Assembly (NCBI GenBank): GCA_024236155.1
Contig: JACKLA010000003.1
Location: 186,001-250,000, forward strand
Origin: Sphingomonadaceae bacterium
GTDB lineage: Bacteria; Pseudomonadota; Alphaproteobacteria; Sphingomonadales; Sphingomonadaceae
Direction of reading: 5' to 3'
DNA length: 64,000 bases
A model generated the notes under the pieces. It saw nothing but the letters and a program-made list of their open reading frames with translations. It searched no databases and was not told where the DNA came from. This document shows positions 8,037 through 17,054 of this stretch, piece after piece. The stretch's first letter is position 1. Each line of letters opens with the position of its first letter. A program made the translations under genes and the position numbers.

Positions 8037-9244
8037 CGGTCACACTCCCCGAACACAACGTCGATTGCGCCAAGAATAGCAGTCGCGTCGGGCAGCATGT
8101 GGCCCTTGCTCATCATATCCATTGCCTGGAGGTGGCTGAACGCGGTCGGGCGGATCTTGCAACGGTAGGGTTTGTTCGACCCGTCGCTGACGAGGTAGAC
8201 CCCGAATTCGCCCTTGGGGCTTTCGGTCGCTACGTAGACTTCGCCCGCAGGCACATGGAAGCCCTCGGTATAGAGCTTGAAGTGGTGGATCAGCGCTTCC
8301 ATCGACTGCTTCATCTCGCCGCGCTTGGGCGGGGAGACCTTGCCATCGGTGCTTGCCACCGGGCCTTGCGGCATCTCGGCGAGGCACTGCTTGATGATCT
8401 TGGCGCTTTCGTAGACTTCCTTCACCCGCACCACGAACCGGTCATAACAGTCCGAATTGGTGCCGACAGGGATCTCGAAATCCATCCGGTCATAGACTTC
8501 ATAGGGCTGCGACTTGCGCAGGTCCCAGGGAATGCCCGCAGCACGGATCATCGGGCCGGAGAAGCCCCAGGCAATCGCATCGTCGCGGCTGACCACGGCG
8601 ATATCGACATTGCGCTGCTTGAAGATGCGGTTGTCGAGCACGAGGCTCATCGCGTCGCCGAACAATTCGGGCAGCCGCGTGTCGACCCATTCGCCAATAT
8701 CGACCAGCAGCTTTTCCGGCACATCCTGATGGACGCCGCCGGGACGCAGGTAAGCATGGTGCATGCGCGCACCGCTCATCCGCTCAAAGAAGTTCATGCA
8801 GTCTTCGCGCAGTTCGAACACCCACAGGTTGGGCGTCATCGCGCCCACATCCATCACATGCGCGCCGATGTTGAGCATGTGGTTGCAGATGCGGGTCAGC
8901 TCGGCGAACAGCACGCGCAGATACTGCGCGCGGATCGGCACCTCGACATTGAGCAGCTTCTCGATCGCGAGAATATAGCTGTGCTCCATGCACAGCGGGC
9001 TGCAATAGTCGAGCCGGTCGAAATAGGGCAGCGCCTGCAGGTACGTCTTGTGCTCGATCAGCTTTTCGGTGCCGCGATGGAGCAGGCCGACATGCGGATC
9101 GATCCGCTCGATGATCTCGCCATCAAGCTCCATCACCATGCGCAGCACGCCGTGCGCCGCAGGGTGCTGGGGCCCGAAATTGATCGTGTAGTTGGTGATG
9201 ACTTCGTCGCCGGTGGTCGGCGACTCTTCGAGCTGGATGCTCAT
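8033..9244 (-). CDS. nuoD: NuoD, NADH-quinone oxidoreductase subunit D
   Basis: 49-kDa-type subunit of complex I that forms the quinone pocket with NuoB and NuoH. The N-terminal INFGPQHPAAHGVLRMVMELDGE segment holds the conserved His residues of the quinone site, followed by DPHVGLLHRGTEKLIEHKTY and DRLDYCSPL. The C-terminus ends with DVVFGECDR, typical of the family. Length is 403 residues. Separate nuoC and nuoD genes (not a CD fusion) fit alphaproteobacteria. It overlaps nuoC and the downstream 107-aa gene by four bases each. Confidence 0.98.
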   Translation of the reverse strand: MSIQLEESPTTGDEVITNYTINFGPQHPAAHGVLRMVMELDGEIIERIDPHVGLLHRGTEKLIEHKTYLQALPYFDRLDYCSPLCMEHSYILAIEKLLNVEVPIRAQYLRVLFAELTRICNHMLNIGAHVMDVGAMTPNLWVFELREDCMNFFERMSGARMHHAYLRPGGVHQDVPEKLLVDIGEWVDTRLPELFGDAMSLVLDNRIFKQRNVDIAVVSRDDAIAWGFSGPMIRAAGIPWDLRKSQPYEVYDRMDFEIPVGTNSDCYDRFVVRVKEVYESAKIIKQCLAEMPQGPVASTDGKVSPPKRGEMKQSMEALIHHFKLYTEGFHVPAGEVYVATESPKGEFGVYLVSDGSNKPYRCKIRPTAFSHLQAMDMMSKGHMLPDATAILGAIDVVFGECDR

Positions 9245-9870
9245 TTCGCCTCTCCTTCAGCCTTCTCGTCACCCGGCAGCACATAATCCGCGCCTTCCCA
9301 CGGGCTCATGAAATCGAACTGGCGCAAGTCCTGCGCAAGCTCGACCGGCTCGTAGACCACACGCTTTTCCTCTTCGGAATAGCGCAGTTCGACATAGCCG
9401 GTGAGCGGGAAATCCTTGCGGAAAGGATGCCCCTCGAAACCGTAATCGGTCAGGATGCGGCGCAGGTCGGTGTTGCCGTCGAATAGCACGCCATACATGT
9501 CGAACACTTCGCGCTCGAGCCAGCCTGCATTGGGCCACAGCGTCGTGACTGTCGGGACCGGGGTCGCCTCATCGGTCGAGCACTTGACCATGATCCGATG
9601 GTTCTTTGTCAGGCTGAGCAGCATGTAGACGACTTCGAACCGCTCGGGCCGCGAGGGATAGTCCGCGCCCGCGATTTCCATCAACTGCTGGTAGGCATGA
9701 TCATCCCGTAGGATGCGCAGCGCGTCCTCGATGCTCTCACGCTTCACCCGCAACAGAATCTCGCCATTCGCCTCTGTTGCATCGACGAGGTGATCACCAA
9801 GCGCCTTCGAAAGCGTGTCAACGACGCCCTCGTTCGAGCTGAATTTGGGGGCAGAATGAACGACACTCAT
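9241..9870 (-). CDS. nuoC: NuoC, NADH-quinone oxidoreductase subunit C
   Basis: 30-kDa-type peripheral subunit that connects NuoD to the rest of the arm; it carries no cofactor. Family signatures are WLEREVFDMYGVLFDGNTDLRRILTDYGFEGHPFRKDFPL, near residues 120-160. The ATG at 9870 (MSVVHSAPK) was chosen because it overlaps the nuoB stop (ATGA) and gives 209 residues; an open frame continues 27 codons upstream inside nuoB but has no similarity to NuoC starts. The C-terminal tail is acidic and Lys-rich. Confidence 0.96.
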   Translation of the reverse strand: MSVVHSAPKFSSNEGVVDTLSKALGDHLVDATEANGEILLRVKRESIEDALRILRDDHAYQQLMEIAGADYPSRPERFEVVYMLLSLTKNHRIMVKCSTDEATPVPTVTTLWPNAGWLEREVFDMYGVLFDGNTDLRRILTDYGFEGHPFRKDFPLTGYVELRYSEEEKRVVYEPVELAQDLRQFDFMSPWEGADYVLPGDEKAEGEAK

Positions 9871-10427
9871 CGCGCAATCGTCCCTTCGCGGCGGATCTTG
9901 CGCTGCAATTGCATCACGCCATAGAGCAGCGCCTCGGCAGTCGGCGGGCAACCCGGAATATAGATGTCGACCGGCACGATACGATCGCAGCCACGCACGA
10001 CGCTATAGCTGTAATGATAGTAGCCGCCGCCATTGGCGCAGCTGCCCATCGAGATAACGTATTTCGGCTCCGACATCTGGTCATAGACCTTGCGCAGCGC
10101 CGGGGCCATCTTGTTGCACAGCGTGCCTGCTACGATCATCACGTCCGACTGGCGCGGGCTGGCGCGCGGAGCAACGCCGAACCGCTCCATATCATAACGC
10201 GGCATGTTGACGTGGATCATCTCGACCGCGCAGCAGGCGAGGCCGAAAGTCATCCACCACAGGCTGCCGGTGCGCGCCCACTGAAAAAGGTCCTCGGTGC
10301 TGGTGACGAGGAAGCCCTTGTCGTTCACCTCGGTCTGCAGCGCGCGGAAATAGTCTTCGTCAGGCTGGCGGATTTCGCCGCCCTGAGCGGTGACCTGTGC
10401 AGCGAGCCCGGTTTCGTTCACTCCCAT
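9867..10427 (-). CDS. nuoB: NuoB, NADH-quinone oxidoreductase subunit B
   Basis: Carries the terminal [4Fe-4S] cluster N2 that reduces quinone. The ligands are in the tandem-cysteine motif FGLACCAVEMIH and in VAGTLCNKM, MGSCANGGGYYHYSY and VPGCPP-like YIPGCPPTAEALL. I chose the ATG at 10427 (MGVNETGLAAQ), which has a G-rich ribosome site (GGGGGCTC) eight bases upstream and gives 186 residues. Longer starts at 10448 or 10502 are open but lie inside nuoA. The start overlaps the end of nuoA by 10 bases. Confidence 0.96.
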   Translation of the reverse strand: MGVNETGLAAQVTAQGGEIRQPDEDYFRALQTEVNDKGFLVTSTEDLFQWARTGSLWWMTFGLACCAVEMIHVNMPRYDMERFGVAPRASPRQSDVMIVAGTLCNKMAPALRKVYDQMSEPKYVISMGSCANGGGYYHYSYSVVRGCDRIVPVDIYIPGCPPTAEALLYGVMQLQRKIRREGTIAR

Positions 10428-10792
10428 TCGAGAGCCCCCACTTTCCATGCGTAGGCAAAGCCCACGATAAGTTCGAACAGGAACACCATCATGGTGATCC
10501 ACCCTGCCCAGCCAGTGATGTCGAGGCTGACTGCCCAGGGGAACAGGAATGCCGCCTCAAGGTCGAAAATGATGAACAGGATGGCGACGAGGTAGAAGCG
10601 CACATCGAACTGGCTGCGCGGTTCCTCGAAGGCAGGAAAACCACATTCATATTCGCTGAGCTTTTCCGCATCGGGGCTGTGTGTGCCGGTCAGGCGCGAG
10701 ACACCCATCGGCAGGAACACGAACGCTGCTGACAATGCCACTGCAACGAACAGGAACAGCAGGATTGGAAGATATTGGGCTAGATCGACCAC
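10418..10792 (-). CDS. nuoA: NuoA, NADH-quinone oxidoreductase subunit A
   Basis: First gene of the nuo operon: a 124-residue membrane subunit with three hydrophobic helices. The loop after helix 1 carries the KLSEYECGFPAFEEPRSQFDVRFYLVAILFIIFDLEAAFLFPW signature of the family in two pieces, including the conserved ECG and the FDLE acid pair in the second helix. Start codon is GTG (10792), with a short GGGA ribosome-site candidate seven bases upstream. All nuo genes downstream follow on the same strand without a gap above 130 bases, consistent with one transcript. Confidence 0.96.
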   Translation of the reverse strand: MVDLAQYLPILLFLFVAVALSAAFVFLPMGVSRLTGTHSPDAEKLSEYECGFPAFEEPRSQFDVRFYLVAILFIIFDLEAAFLFPWAVSLDITGWAGWITMMVFLFELIVGFAYAWKVGALEWE

Positions 10793-10822
10793 GCGGGAAT
10801 CCCATGGGTTAATTTGTGCCCG

Positions 10823-10851
10823 CCTCTAGGCCGCTAGTTGCGCCGGTGCAA
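10823..10851 (-). promoter_or_regulatory. Candidate promoter of the nuo operon
   Basis: On the minus strand, 30 to 60 bases upstream of the nuoA start, there is a TTGCAC box followed 17 bases later by TAGAGG. This resembles a sigma-70-type promoter in position and spacing, though the -10 box matches poorly. The 100-base gap between the end of the upstream gene and nuoA is the only place where the operon promoter can reasonably lie unless it reads through from upstream. This is a visual match only. Confidence 0.25.
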
Positions 10852-10893
10852 GGGCGCGAAAGTGCAAATTTGGCTATTTCCCGTGCGTTTCAC

Positions 10894-12125
10894 TCAAAGC
10901 TTCAGGCGGCGGATTTGTGTCGGGACCGCCGGTTTGCCGTCAACCGGCTTTCCAGCCTCGAACCGGTCCCACTGGCCGTTGCCCACGTAATAGAGCGCAT
11001 CCTCCCTTATCGAGCCGGACAATGGCTCGGTCCATTCGGGGTTTTTCGCTCAAGCACCTCCGCGTCGACGACCCGCAGGCCATCGCCCGAAAGGCGAAAT
11101 GCGCTGATCCGCATTGGGCTGGTGCCGTTCTGCACCGCTATCAACCGGTCGCCGTGCCGCCAGAGGCCATCGACCCCATCGAGGATCGCGGGCACATCGC
11201 TTGCCAGCCGCGTTACGCGGCGTGTGTCCAGGTCCACCAGCGCAATCCCGTAACGATAGTCACTGACGTACAGCCTGCCGCCATCTGCACTGCTGGCCAG
11301 CCCTTGCGGCGAACGAAACGTCCCCGGCGCAATCAGCGTTTCAAGCGTGCTGCTGCCCGCCTTCATCCGGTAAATCCCGCCACCGAGCGGATCGCTGGCA
11401 TAGACCGTCCCATCATCGGCAATATGCAGGTCCGACAGGTTCACACCGACCGGTGCGGCCACACGGAGGAACTGGTCGGGATCGTTAGTAATGCCGATCA
11501 GACCGGCAAAAAAGCGTTCGCCGTCTTCCGATCCGTCGATATTGCCGGAAGCCACCCAACCGACATTGCGTTTGTCGTCGGAAACGATGCCGGAGAGATT
11601 GCCCGCACCCGGAATTTCCATTGCAAGCTGTTCGCCGTCTTCGGTAAAAAACCACACTGTACGTTCGGACACCGAAGTCGCGGCGAATATGCCATCCGAT
11701 CCGGGCACAACCACACTCTCGACCAGCCCCGCTTCCTTCGGCACCGTCGCGACGATCTCGCTCGTCACAATTGGCTGCGCGGGCGGCAACAGCAATGCTT
11801 TCGCCCGTTCGGCGAACGCCGCACCAATCAATTCGGGGATTTGACCGCGTGCAGCCTCGCTGAAAACATAGCCGCGATCAGCCAGCCAGTGAAGGCTGGC
11901 CAGCGCCGCCTCCCCCTGCTCCGCCCCCAGTTGTGCGTTGAACAGACGCAGCCGCACCGAGCCACTATCGGGAAAGGACGCGGCCAGTGCCTCAAGCCCA
12001 TCGATCTCCGCAATCCGGCCGGTCTCCGCATCCACCGGGTGCCATGCTGCCCGATCATCATTGGCCGCCACCGAAACGCCGGAAACCGTGAGCGCCAGCG
12101 CAGCCAGGATGACGCGCAATTTCAC
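10894..12125 (-). pseudogene. SMP-30/beta-propeller-like exported protein, frameshifted near its 3' end
   Basis: A protein with signal peptide (MKLRVILAALALTVSGVSVAA) and repeats such as GIFAATSVSERTVWFF, DLHIADDGTVYASDPLGGGIYRM and GLASSADGGRLYVSDYRYGIALVDL. These resemble blades of a beta-propeller (SMP-30/gluconolactonase or NHL type). The main frame stops at 11007 with an odd tail (KTPNGPSHCPAR). If one base is added at the run of five A and four C at 11038-11046 (minus strand), reading continues as NPEWTEPLSGSIREDALYYV and on to KPAVPTQIRRLKL, stop at 10894, with normal coding character. Either this is a real one-base loss, a sequencing error in a homopolymer, or a -1 ribosomal frameshift on the A-rich site. 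It overlaps the upstream aldehyde dehydrogenase gene by four bases. Confidence 0.75.
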
Positions 12126-13555
12126 TTCTTGAGCTGGCTCGAAATCGATTTGGCCGTCGCCTTGCCATAAGGCGGCTTGAACCCGGCAAGCCCGGCAATA
12201 TCGCGCTTCGACTGGGTGTAGACCGAGCGCGCGTGGCTGAATTCGCGGAAGCCTTCGGGTCCGTGGTACGAGCCGATGCCCGATGGGCCAACGCCGCCAA
12301 AGGGCAGGTCCTCCATCGAAACGTGGAAAACCACGTCATTGACGGTCACGCCGCCCGAGATCGTGCGCTGGAGGACTTCCTCGCGCTCCCCGGCATCGTC
12401 ACCGAAGTAGTAGAGGCCAAGCGGGCGGTCGTTCTCATTGATGTAGTCGATTGCCTCACCCACGCTCTTGTAGGTCTTCACCGGCAGGACCGGGCCGAAA
12501 ATTTCTTCCTGCATCGCCTGCATGTCTTCGGTGACATTGCGCAGTATGGTCAGCGGCATCTTGCGCGAGTTGGTGTTCGAGAAATCCTCATCCGCCGGAT
12601 TGATCTCGATAACCTCTGCGCCCTTGTCTTTCGCATCGGCGACAAGGCCCTGCAGCCGGTCATAATGACGATCGGTAACCACCGAGGCATAGTCGTCATT
12701 GTCGAGCAGCGTGGGATACATGTTGCGCACGCCCAGTTCGACGGCGGCAATCGCACCGTCCTCACGCTCTTCAGGCACATACATATAATCAGGCGCGAGG
12801 CAGATCTGCCCGGCATTCATCATCTTGCCCAGGGCAATACGTTCACCCGCCTGCTCGAAATTCGCGCTCTTGCCAAGGACGACCGGCGACTTGCCGCCGA
12901 GTTCGAGCGTGACCGGCACGAGGTTCTTCGCTGCGGCCTCCATCACCTTGCGCCCGGTCGCGGTCGAGCCGGTGAACACCAGATGGTCGAACGGGAGCGA
13001 GGAGAACTCATAGGCCACCTCGGGGCCGCCCGTGATCACGGCCACCTCGTCTGGCGAGAAATACTGTTCGACCAGTTCCTTGCTCAATTCCGATGTGCGC
13101 TCGGTAAACTCGCTCGGCTTGATCATCGAACGGTTGCCCGCCGCGAGGATCTGCATCAGCGGGCCGAAGCTGAGGTTGATCGGGAAGTTCCACGGGCTGA
13201 GGATGCCGATCACGCCCTTGGGTTCGAACCGTAGCTGCGCCTTGGCACCCAGCAGGCCGAGGGGGAACTGCAGCTTGCGCTTTTCCGGCTTCGCCCAGCT
13301 ATCGAGATGCTTGAGGCAGTATTTGCCGAAATTCACCGTCCCGACGATGTCGGTCATCATGCTCTGTTGCTTGCTGCGGCTGCCGAAATCCTCGCTCATG
13401 GCGTCGCAGAGTGCATCCGCGTGATCGACCAGAAGCGCAATGGCCCGCTTGATCCGGTCGCGCCGCAGGTCGAGCCCCTCAGGCCTCGCAGCGGTAAAAG
13501 CCTTGCGCTGGATATCGAGTATCGCCTGAAGCCCGGCTGCGTGATCGGTTGCCAT
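12122..13555 (-). CDS. Coniferyl-aldehyde-dehydrogenase-type NAD(P)-dependent aldehyde dehydrogenase
   Basis: Oxidises an aldehyde to the carboxylic acid. The fold is standard ALDH: GVIGILSPWNFP around residue 118, the cofactor motif VFTGSTATGRKVMEAA near 195, catalytic Glu218 in LELGGKSPVV and nucleophile Cys252 in NAGQICLAPDY. This last motif and the overall length of 477 are characteristic of the coniferyl aldehyde dehydrogenase branch; the true substrate may well be another aldehyde. I prefer the ATG at 13555, which has GGGAGAG seven bases upstream, over the open ATG at 13585. Its stop overlaps the start of the frameshifted propeller gene (ATGA), so the two are one operon. Confidence 0.93.
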   Translation of the reverse strand: MATDHAAGLQAILDIQRKAFTAARPEGLDLRRDRIKRAIALLVDHADALCDAMSEDFGSRSKQQSMMTDIVGTVNFGKYCLKHLDSWAKPEKRKLQFPLGLLGAKAQLRFEPKGVIGILSPWNFPINLSFGPLMQILAAGNRSMIKPSEFTERTSELSKELVEQYFSPDEVAVITGGPEVAYEFSSLPFDHLVFTGSTATGRKVMEAAAKNLVPVTLELGGKSPVVLGKSANFEQAGERIALGKMMNAGQICLAPDYMYVPEEREDGAIAAVELGVRNMYPTLLDNDDYASVVTDRHYDRLQGLVADAKDKGAEVIEINPADEDFSNTNSRKMPLTILRNVTEDMQAMQEEIFGPVLPVKTYKSVGEAIDYINENDRPLGLYYFGDDAGEREEVLQRTISGGVTVNDVVFHVSMEDLPFGGVGPSGIGSYHGPEGFREFSHARSVYTQSKRDIAGLAGFKPPYGKATAKSISSQLKK

Positions 13556-13705
13556 TGTTCTCTCCCAAGGGTTTCTCTTTGCCACCTAGTGTTGACCAAG
13601 CAGGCTCCAAACACAAGCATGCAAAGCTAAGCTTGTTTGCCTTTGCCGCAGTGCAACATTAGATAGCCACGACAGTTTCCAGACCCAACGCAAGGATTTC
13701 CTATC

Positions 13706-14902
13706 ATGCCGCAGTTTTCCGAAGCCGATCCGATCGTCATCCTGTCCTATGCGCGCACGCCAATGGGCGGCATGCAGGGTGCACTGTCGGATGTTTCGGC
13801 AACCGATCTCGGTGCGACTGCGGTGAAAGCCGCTGTCGAACGCTCGGGCGTTTCGGGCGAAGATTTCGACCGCGTTTACATGGGCTGCGTACTGCCTGCC
13901 GGATTGGGTCAGGCCCCTGCCCGCCAGGCAACGATCAAGGCCGGCTTGCCCAAATCCGTCCAGGCAACCACAGTCAACAAGGTTTGCGGCAGCGGCATGC
14001 AGACCGTAATCATGGGTGCAGAAGCGCTCGCCAGCGGCAGCATCGACTATGTCGTGGCAGGCGGGATGGAGAGCATGACCAACGCCCCCTACCTGCTCAA
14101 GAAGCACCGCAGCGGCGCGCGTATCGGCCACGACACTGCCTATGACCATATGTTCCTCGACGGGCTCGAAGATGCCTATGAGGCAGGCCGCGCCATGGGC
14201 ACCTTCGCGCAGGACACCGCCAACGAGTACCAGCTCACCCGCGAGGATATGGACGGCTATTCGATCGAATCGCTGCGCCGCGCCAATGCCGCGATCGAAA
14301 GCGGCGCATTCGCCGGTGAAGTCGTGCCCGTGACTTTCACCACTCGCGCGGGCGAGCAGGTCGTCGATACCGATGAACAGCCGGGTCGCGGCCGCCCCGA
14401 CAAGATCCCCACCCTGCGCCCTGCATTCGCCAAGGACGGCACGATCACGGCAGCGACCTCCAGCTCGATTTCGGACGGTGCGGCAGCCGTCGTCCTGACG
14501 CGTGAGAGCATCGCCAGCGAGAAGGGTCACCAGCCGGTGGCAAAGATCGTCGGGCTGGCGGCGCATGCGCGTGAGCCGAAGGATTTTACCGTCGCCCCGG
14601 TCGGTGCGATCGAAAAGGTGCTCAAGAATGCCGGTTGGACCATCGACGATGTCGACCTGTGGGAAGTCAACGAAGCCTTCGCCTGCGTTGCCATGTTCGC
14701 CATGCGCGATATCGGCATCGCGCATGACAAGATCAATGTGAACGGCGGTGCGACTGCCCTTGGCCACCCCATCGGTGCCAGCGGCACGCGCATCATCGTC
14801 ACGCTGATCAATGCGCTCAAGACGCAGGGCAAGAAGCGCGGCGTCGCCAGCCTCTGCATCGGCGGTGGTGAAGCAACCGCGATTGCAGTCGAACTCGCCT
14901 GA
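13706..14902 (+). CDS. Acetyl-CoA C-acyltransferase (thiolase)
   Basis: A type II thiolase of 398 residues that condenses two acetyl-CoA or cleaves acetoacetyl-CoA. The nucleophilic cysteine is Cys94 in NKVCGSGMQT; the second catalytic pair is the His in GGATALGHPIGASG and the Cys in LCIGGGEATA near the C-terminus. It is divergent from the aldehyde dehydrogenase with about 150 bases between the two starts, where promoters for both must lie. Whether it serves beta-oxidation, ketone or polyhydroxyalkanoate metabolism cannot be decided from the sequence, and no reductase partner is adjacent. Confidence 0.95.
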   Translation: MPQFSEADPIVILSYARTPMGGMQGALSDVSATDLGATAVKAAVERSGVSGEDFDRVYMGCVLPAGLGQAPARQATIKAGLPKSVQATTVNKVCGSGMQTVIMGAEALASGSIDYVVAGGMESMTNAPYLLKKHRSGARIGHDTAYDHMFLDGLEDAYEAGRAMGTFAQDTANEYQLTREDMDGYSIESLRRANAAIESGAFAGEVVPVTFTTRAGEQVVDTDEQPGRGRPDKIPTLRPAFAKDGTITAATSSSISDGAAAVVLTRESIASEKGHQPVAKIVGLAAHAREPKDFTVAPVGAIEKVLKNAGWTIDDVDLWEVNEAFACVAMFAMRDIGIAHDKINVNGGATALGHPIGASGTRIIVTLINALKTQGKKRGVASLCIGGGEATAIAVELA

Positions 14903-14978
14903 TTGGCGAAATACCGATTCGGCAAGCGCGCCATTTGGTGTTAGTCCGCTCGCTCCGAACAGGAAGAGGAATAGCGAA

Positions 14979-15377
14979 ATGAAGAAACTGATCCTGATGG
15001 CCGGTTGTGCCGCACTGGCTGCCTGCTCCGGCGCCAAGGAAGACGCTGCACCGGAAGGCGATGCTGCTGCCACGACCGCCGAAGCACCCGCCGAAGACTC
15101 GATGGCCGGTACTTACGAGGCGACTGCCGCCGATGGCACCGTGATCACCACTACGATCGATGCAGAAGGCAATTATGTCGACACAGTCGACGGCAAGCAG
15201 ACCGGCAGCGGAACCGTTGCGGTCGCCAAGAATGGCCAGACCTGCTTCAACTCGTCCGAAGCGGGCGCAGCGCCCGAATGCTGGACCGATGGCGAGAAGG
15301 CCGAGGACGGCAGCTGGACGGCCACCAATGACGATGGCGAAAGCGTTACCGTTCGCAAGGTCGAGCCGGCAGCGTAA
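14979..15377 (+). CDS. Small hypothetical lipoprotein
   Basis: A 132-residue protein starting MKKLILMAGCAALAACSGAKE: a lipoprotein signal with lipobox LAAC, so Cys16 is the likely lipidated residue. After an Ala/Glu/Asp-rich linker (residues 20-45) there is a compact domain with GTYEATAADGTVITTTIDAEGNY and a short cysteine pair (TCFNSS, ECWTDG). A strong ribosome site (AGGAAGAGGA) lies nine bases upstream of the ATG, and the stop is followed 20 bases later by an intrinsic terminator. Homologous small lipoproteins are common and uncharacterised in sphingomonads as far as I recall; function unknown. Confidence 0.88.
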   Translation: MKKLILMAGCAALAACSGAKEDAAPEGDAAATTAEAPAEDSMAGTYEATAADGTVITTTIDAEGNYVDTVDGKQTGSGTVAVAKNGQTCFNSSEAGAAPECWTDGEKAEDGSWTATNDDGESVTVRKVEPAA

Positions 15378-15397
15378 GCCTTGTGGCAATGTTCTTG

Positions 15398-15427
15398 AAA
15401 GGGCGGCCAGCGTGCCGCCCTTTTTTG
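15398..15427 (+). terminator. Intrinsic terminator after the small lipoprotein gene
   Basis: A perfect GC-rich stem (GGGCGGC paired with GCCGCCC, loop of about six bases) is followed directly by a run of six T and a further TGTTTTG. It is placed 20 bases after the lipoprotein stop and 15 bases before the 3' end of the convergent SH3 protein gene. The complementary strand offers only a short T run, so it works mainly for the plus-strand transcript. Confidence 0.9.
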
Positions 15428-15441
15428 TTTTGTGGTTTCGC

Positions 15442-15921
15442 TCAGGGCGCGCCTGACCCCCACAGTCGCGCGGCTTTGACCCATCCGGCGCGACCTTCCA
15501 CATCGAAACGGCACCAGCCCGCCTGGCATTCACCCAGCTTGCCGACGACGCCCGGCTCGACATTCCATTTCAGCTTGCCATTGTCTGCCGGTGCATCGCG
15601 CATGGCGGCAAGCCCCTCACCGACCACCACGCCACCACGGTCCTTCGACAGCAGGCCGGAATTGACCCAGCCACGATCCCCTTCGTGATCCTCGACAAGG
15701 CGCCAGCCTTCGACAACGCGGACAACCTTAACCGGCAGCCCCTTGCGGCGATAGACCCAGGCAATCTTGTACTCGAGGCTCGGCCCGACACGCATGTTGA
15801 GTTCTTCGGTGTCGATCGAAGCCCAATAGGGGACATCACGATCCTGCGCATGGCCCATGCCAGCGAGCCCGAAGGCAAGCGCGATCGAGAGAACAAGTGC
15901 GGGCAGGATTCGCTTGAACAT
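15442..15921 (-). CDS. Exported SH3-domain protein
   Basis: A 159-residue protein with a signal peptide (MFKRILPALVLSIALAFGLAGMGHA, cleavage before QD). The mature part has two bacterial SH3-like units: the first around ELNMRVGPSLEYKIAWVYRRKGLPVKVV with EGWRLVEDHEGDRGWVNSGLL, the second around GLAAMRDAPADNGKLKWNVEPGVVG with GWCRFDVEGRAGWVKAARLWG. Such SH3 domains usually bind peptidoglycan peptides or glycans in the periplasm. The pair of cysteines ECQAGWC could form a disulphide. It is divergent from the dehydrogenase gene at 16012, with 90 bases between the starts. Confidence 0.9.
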   Translation of the reverse strand: MFKRILPALVLSIALAFGLAGMGHAQDRDVPYWASIDTEELNMRVGPSLEYKIAWVYRRKGLPVKVVRVVEGWRLVEDHEGDRGWVNSGLLSKDRGGVVVGEGLAAMRDAPADNGKLKWNVEPGVVGKLGECQAGWCRFDVEGRAGWVKAARLWGSGAP

Positions 15922-16011
15922 CCTGCAATCCTAGAACGAGCGACCGACTCGCTTCAAGCGCGATTGCGAAGTGCTTGACCTGCACCCTGCGCACGGCTTA
16001 GCCCCGGCGAC

Positions 16012-17028
16012 ATGTCAGCGCCGAGCGAAAAAGCGACCCGCCGGGTCGAGGGAACCCCGCGAGTTATCGTCACCCGTCACCTGATGCCAGCTGTAGAGGC
16101 GCGGATGGCGGAGCTCTACGACGCGGTACTCAACCCGACAGACGAGGCATTCAGTCGCAACCAGCTGGCGCAGGCGATGCGCGATTGCGACGTGCTGGTG
16201 CCGACCGTCACCGACCGGATCGACCGCGAACTGATCGAGCAAGCCGGCGAACGCCTTGGGCTGATTGCCAGTTTCGGGGCCGGCACCGACCATATCGACC
16301 TCAGGGCCGCGCGTGATCGCGGGATCATCGTCACCAATACGCCGGGGGTGTTTACCGACGATACCGCCGACATCACCATGGAAATGATTATCGGTGTCCC
16401 GCGCCGCGTTCGCGAAGGTATCGCGCTGGTCCGCCGGGGCGAGTGGAGCGGCTGGGCGCCATCTAAACTGCTCGGGCGGCAGCTCGGCGGCAAGACGCTG
16501 GGCATCGTCGGCATGGGCCGCATCGGGCAGGCAGTCGCCTATCGCGCCAAGGCGTTCGGCCTTGAAATCGCCTATCACAATCGCAAGCCCCTGCCCCGTG
16601 CGATCGAGGCCATGTTCGGCGCCCGCTATGTCGAGAATATCGATGACCTGATTGCCACGTCGGACATCCTCACCCTGCACTGCCCGGAAACCGAGGCGAC
16701 GCACGGCTTCATGGACGAACGACGCTTTGGCCTGATGCCGCCGGGGGCATCCTTCATCAACACCGCGCGCGGCAAGCTGGTCGACCAGGAGGCGCTGATT
16801 GCCGCGCTCGAATCGGGCAAGCTCGCCGGGGCAGGCCTCGACGTTTACCCCGACGAGCCCAATGTCGATCCGCGACTTCTGGCCCACCCCAATGTTATGA
16901 CCCTGCCCCATATAGGCAGCGCAACCGCAGAGGGGCGGGAGGCATCGGGCGAAAAAGTCATCGCCAATATCCGCTTCTGGGCCGACGGGCATCGTCCACC
17001 GGACCAGGTGCTCGACGCGCTGGTCTGA
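16012..17028 (+). CDS. D-2-hydroxyacid dehydrogenase (glyoxylate/hydroxypyruvate reductase type)
   Basis: NAD(P)-dependent dehydrogenase of 338 residues in the D-isomer-specific family. The Rossmann motif GIVGMGRIGQAVAYRAKAFG, the LHCPETEATHGFMD segment, the catalytic Arg in INTARGKLVDQEAL, the Glu in YPDEP and the His in LPHIGSAT are all present. The sequence agrees with glyoxylate or hydroxypyruvate reductases, though the natural substrate remains open. The gene ends only 26 bases before the ubiquitin-like gene, with no terminator between them, so the two are likely on one transcript. Confidence 0.93.
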   Translation: MSAPSEKATRRVEGTPRVIVTRHLMPAVEARMAELYDAVLNPTDEAFSRNQLAQAMRDCDVLVPTVTDRIDRELIEQAGERLGLIASFGAGTDHIDLRAARDRGIIVTNTPGVFTDDTADITMEMIIGVPRRVREGIALVRRGEWSGWAPSKLLGRQLGGKTLGIVGMGRIGQAVAYRAKAFGLEIAYHNRKPLPRAIEAMFGARYVENIDDLIATSDILTLHCPETEATHGFMDERRFGLMPPGASFINTARGKLVDQEALIAALESGKLAGAGLDVYPDEPNVDPRLLAHPNVMTLPHIGSATAEGREASGEKVIANIRFWADGHRPPDQVLDALV

Positions 17029-17054
17029 CACGCGCGCTGCAAACGGAGGACAAA

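Noticed and set aside
13586..15073. Long minus-strand open frame over the thiolase gene
   Set aside because: The thiolase on the plus strand has all catalytic motifs; the antisense frame has no recognised motif.
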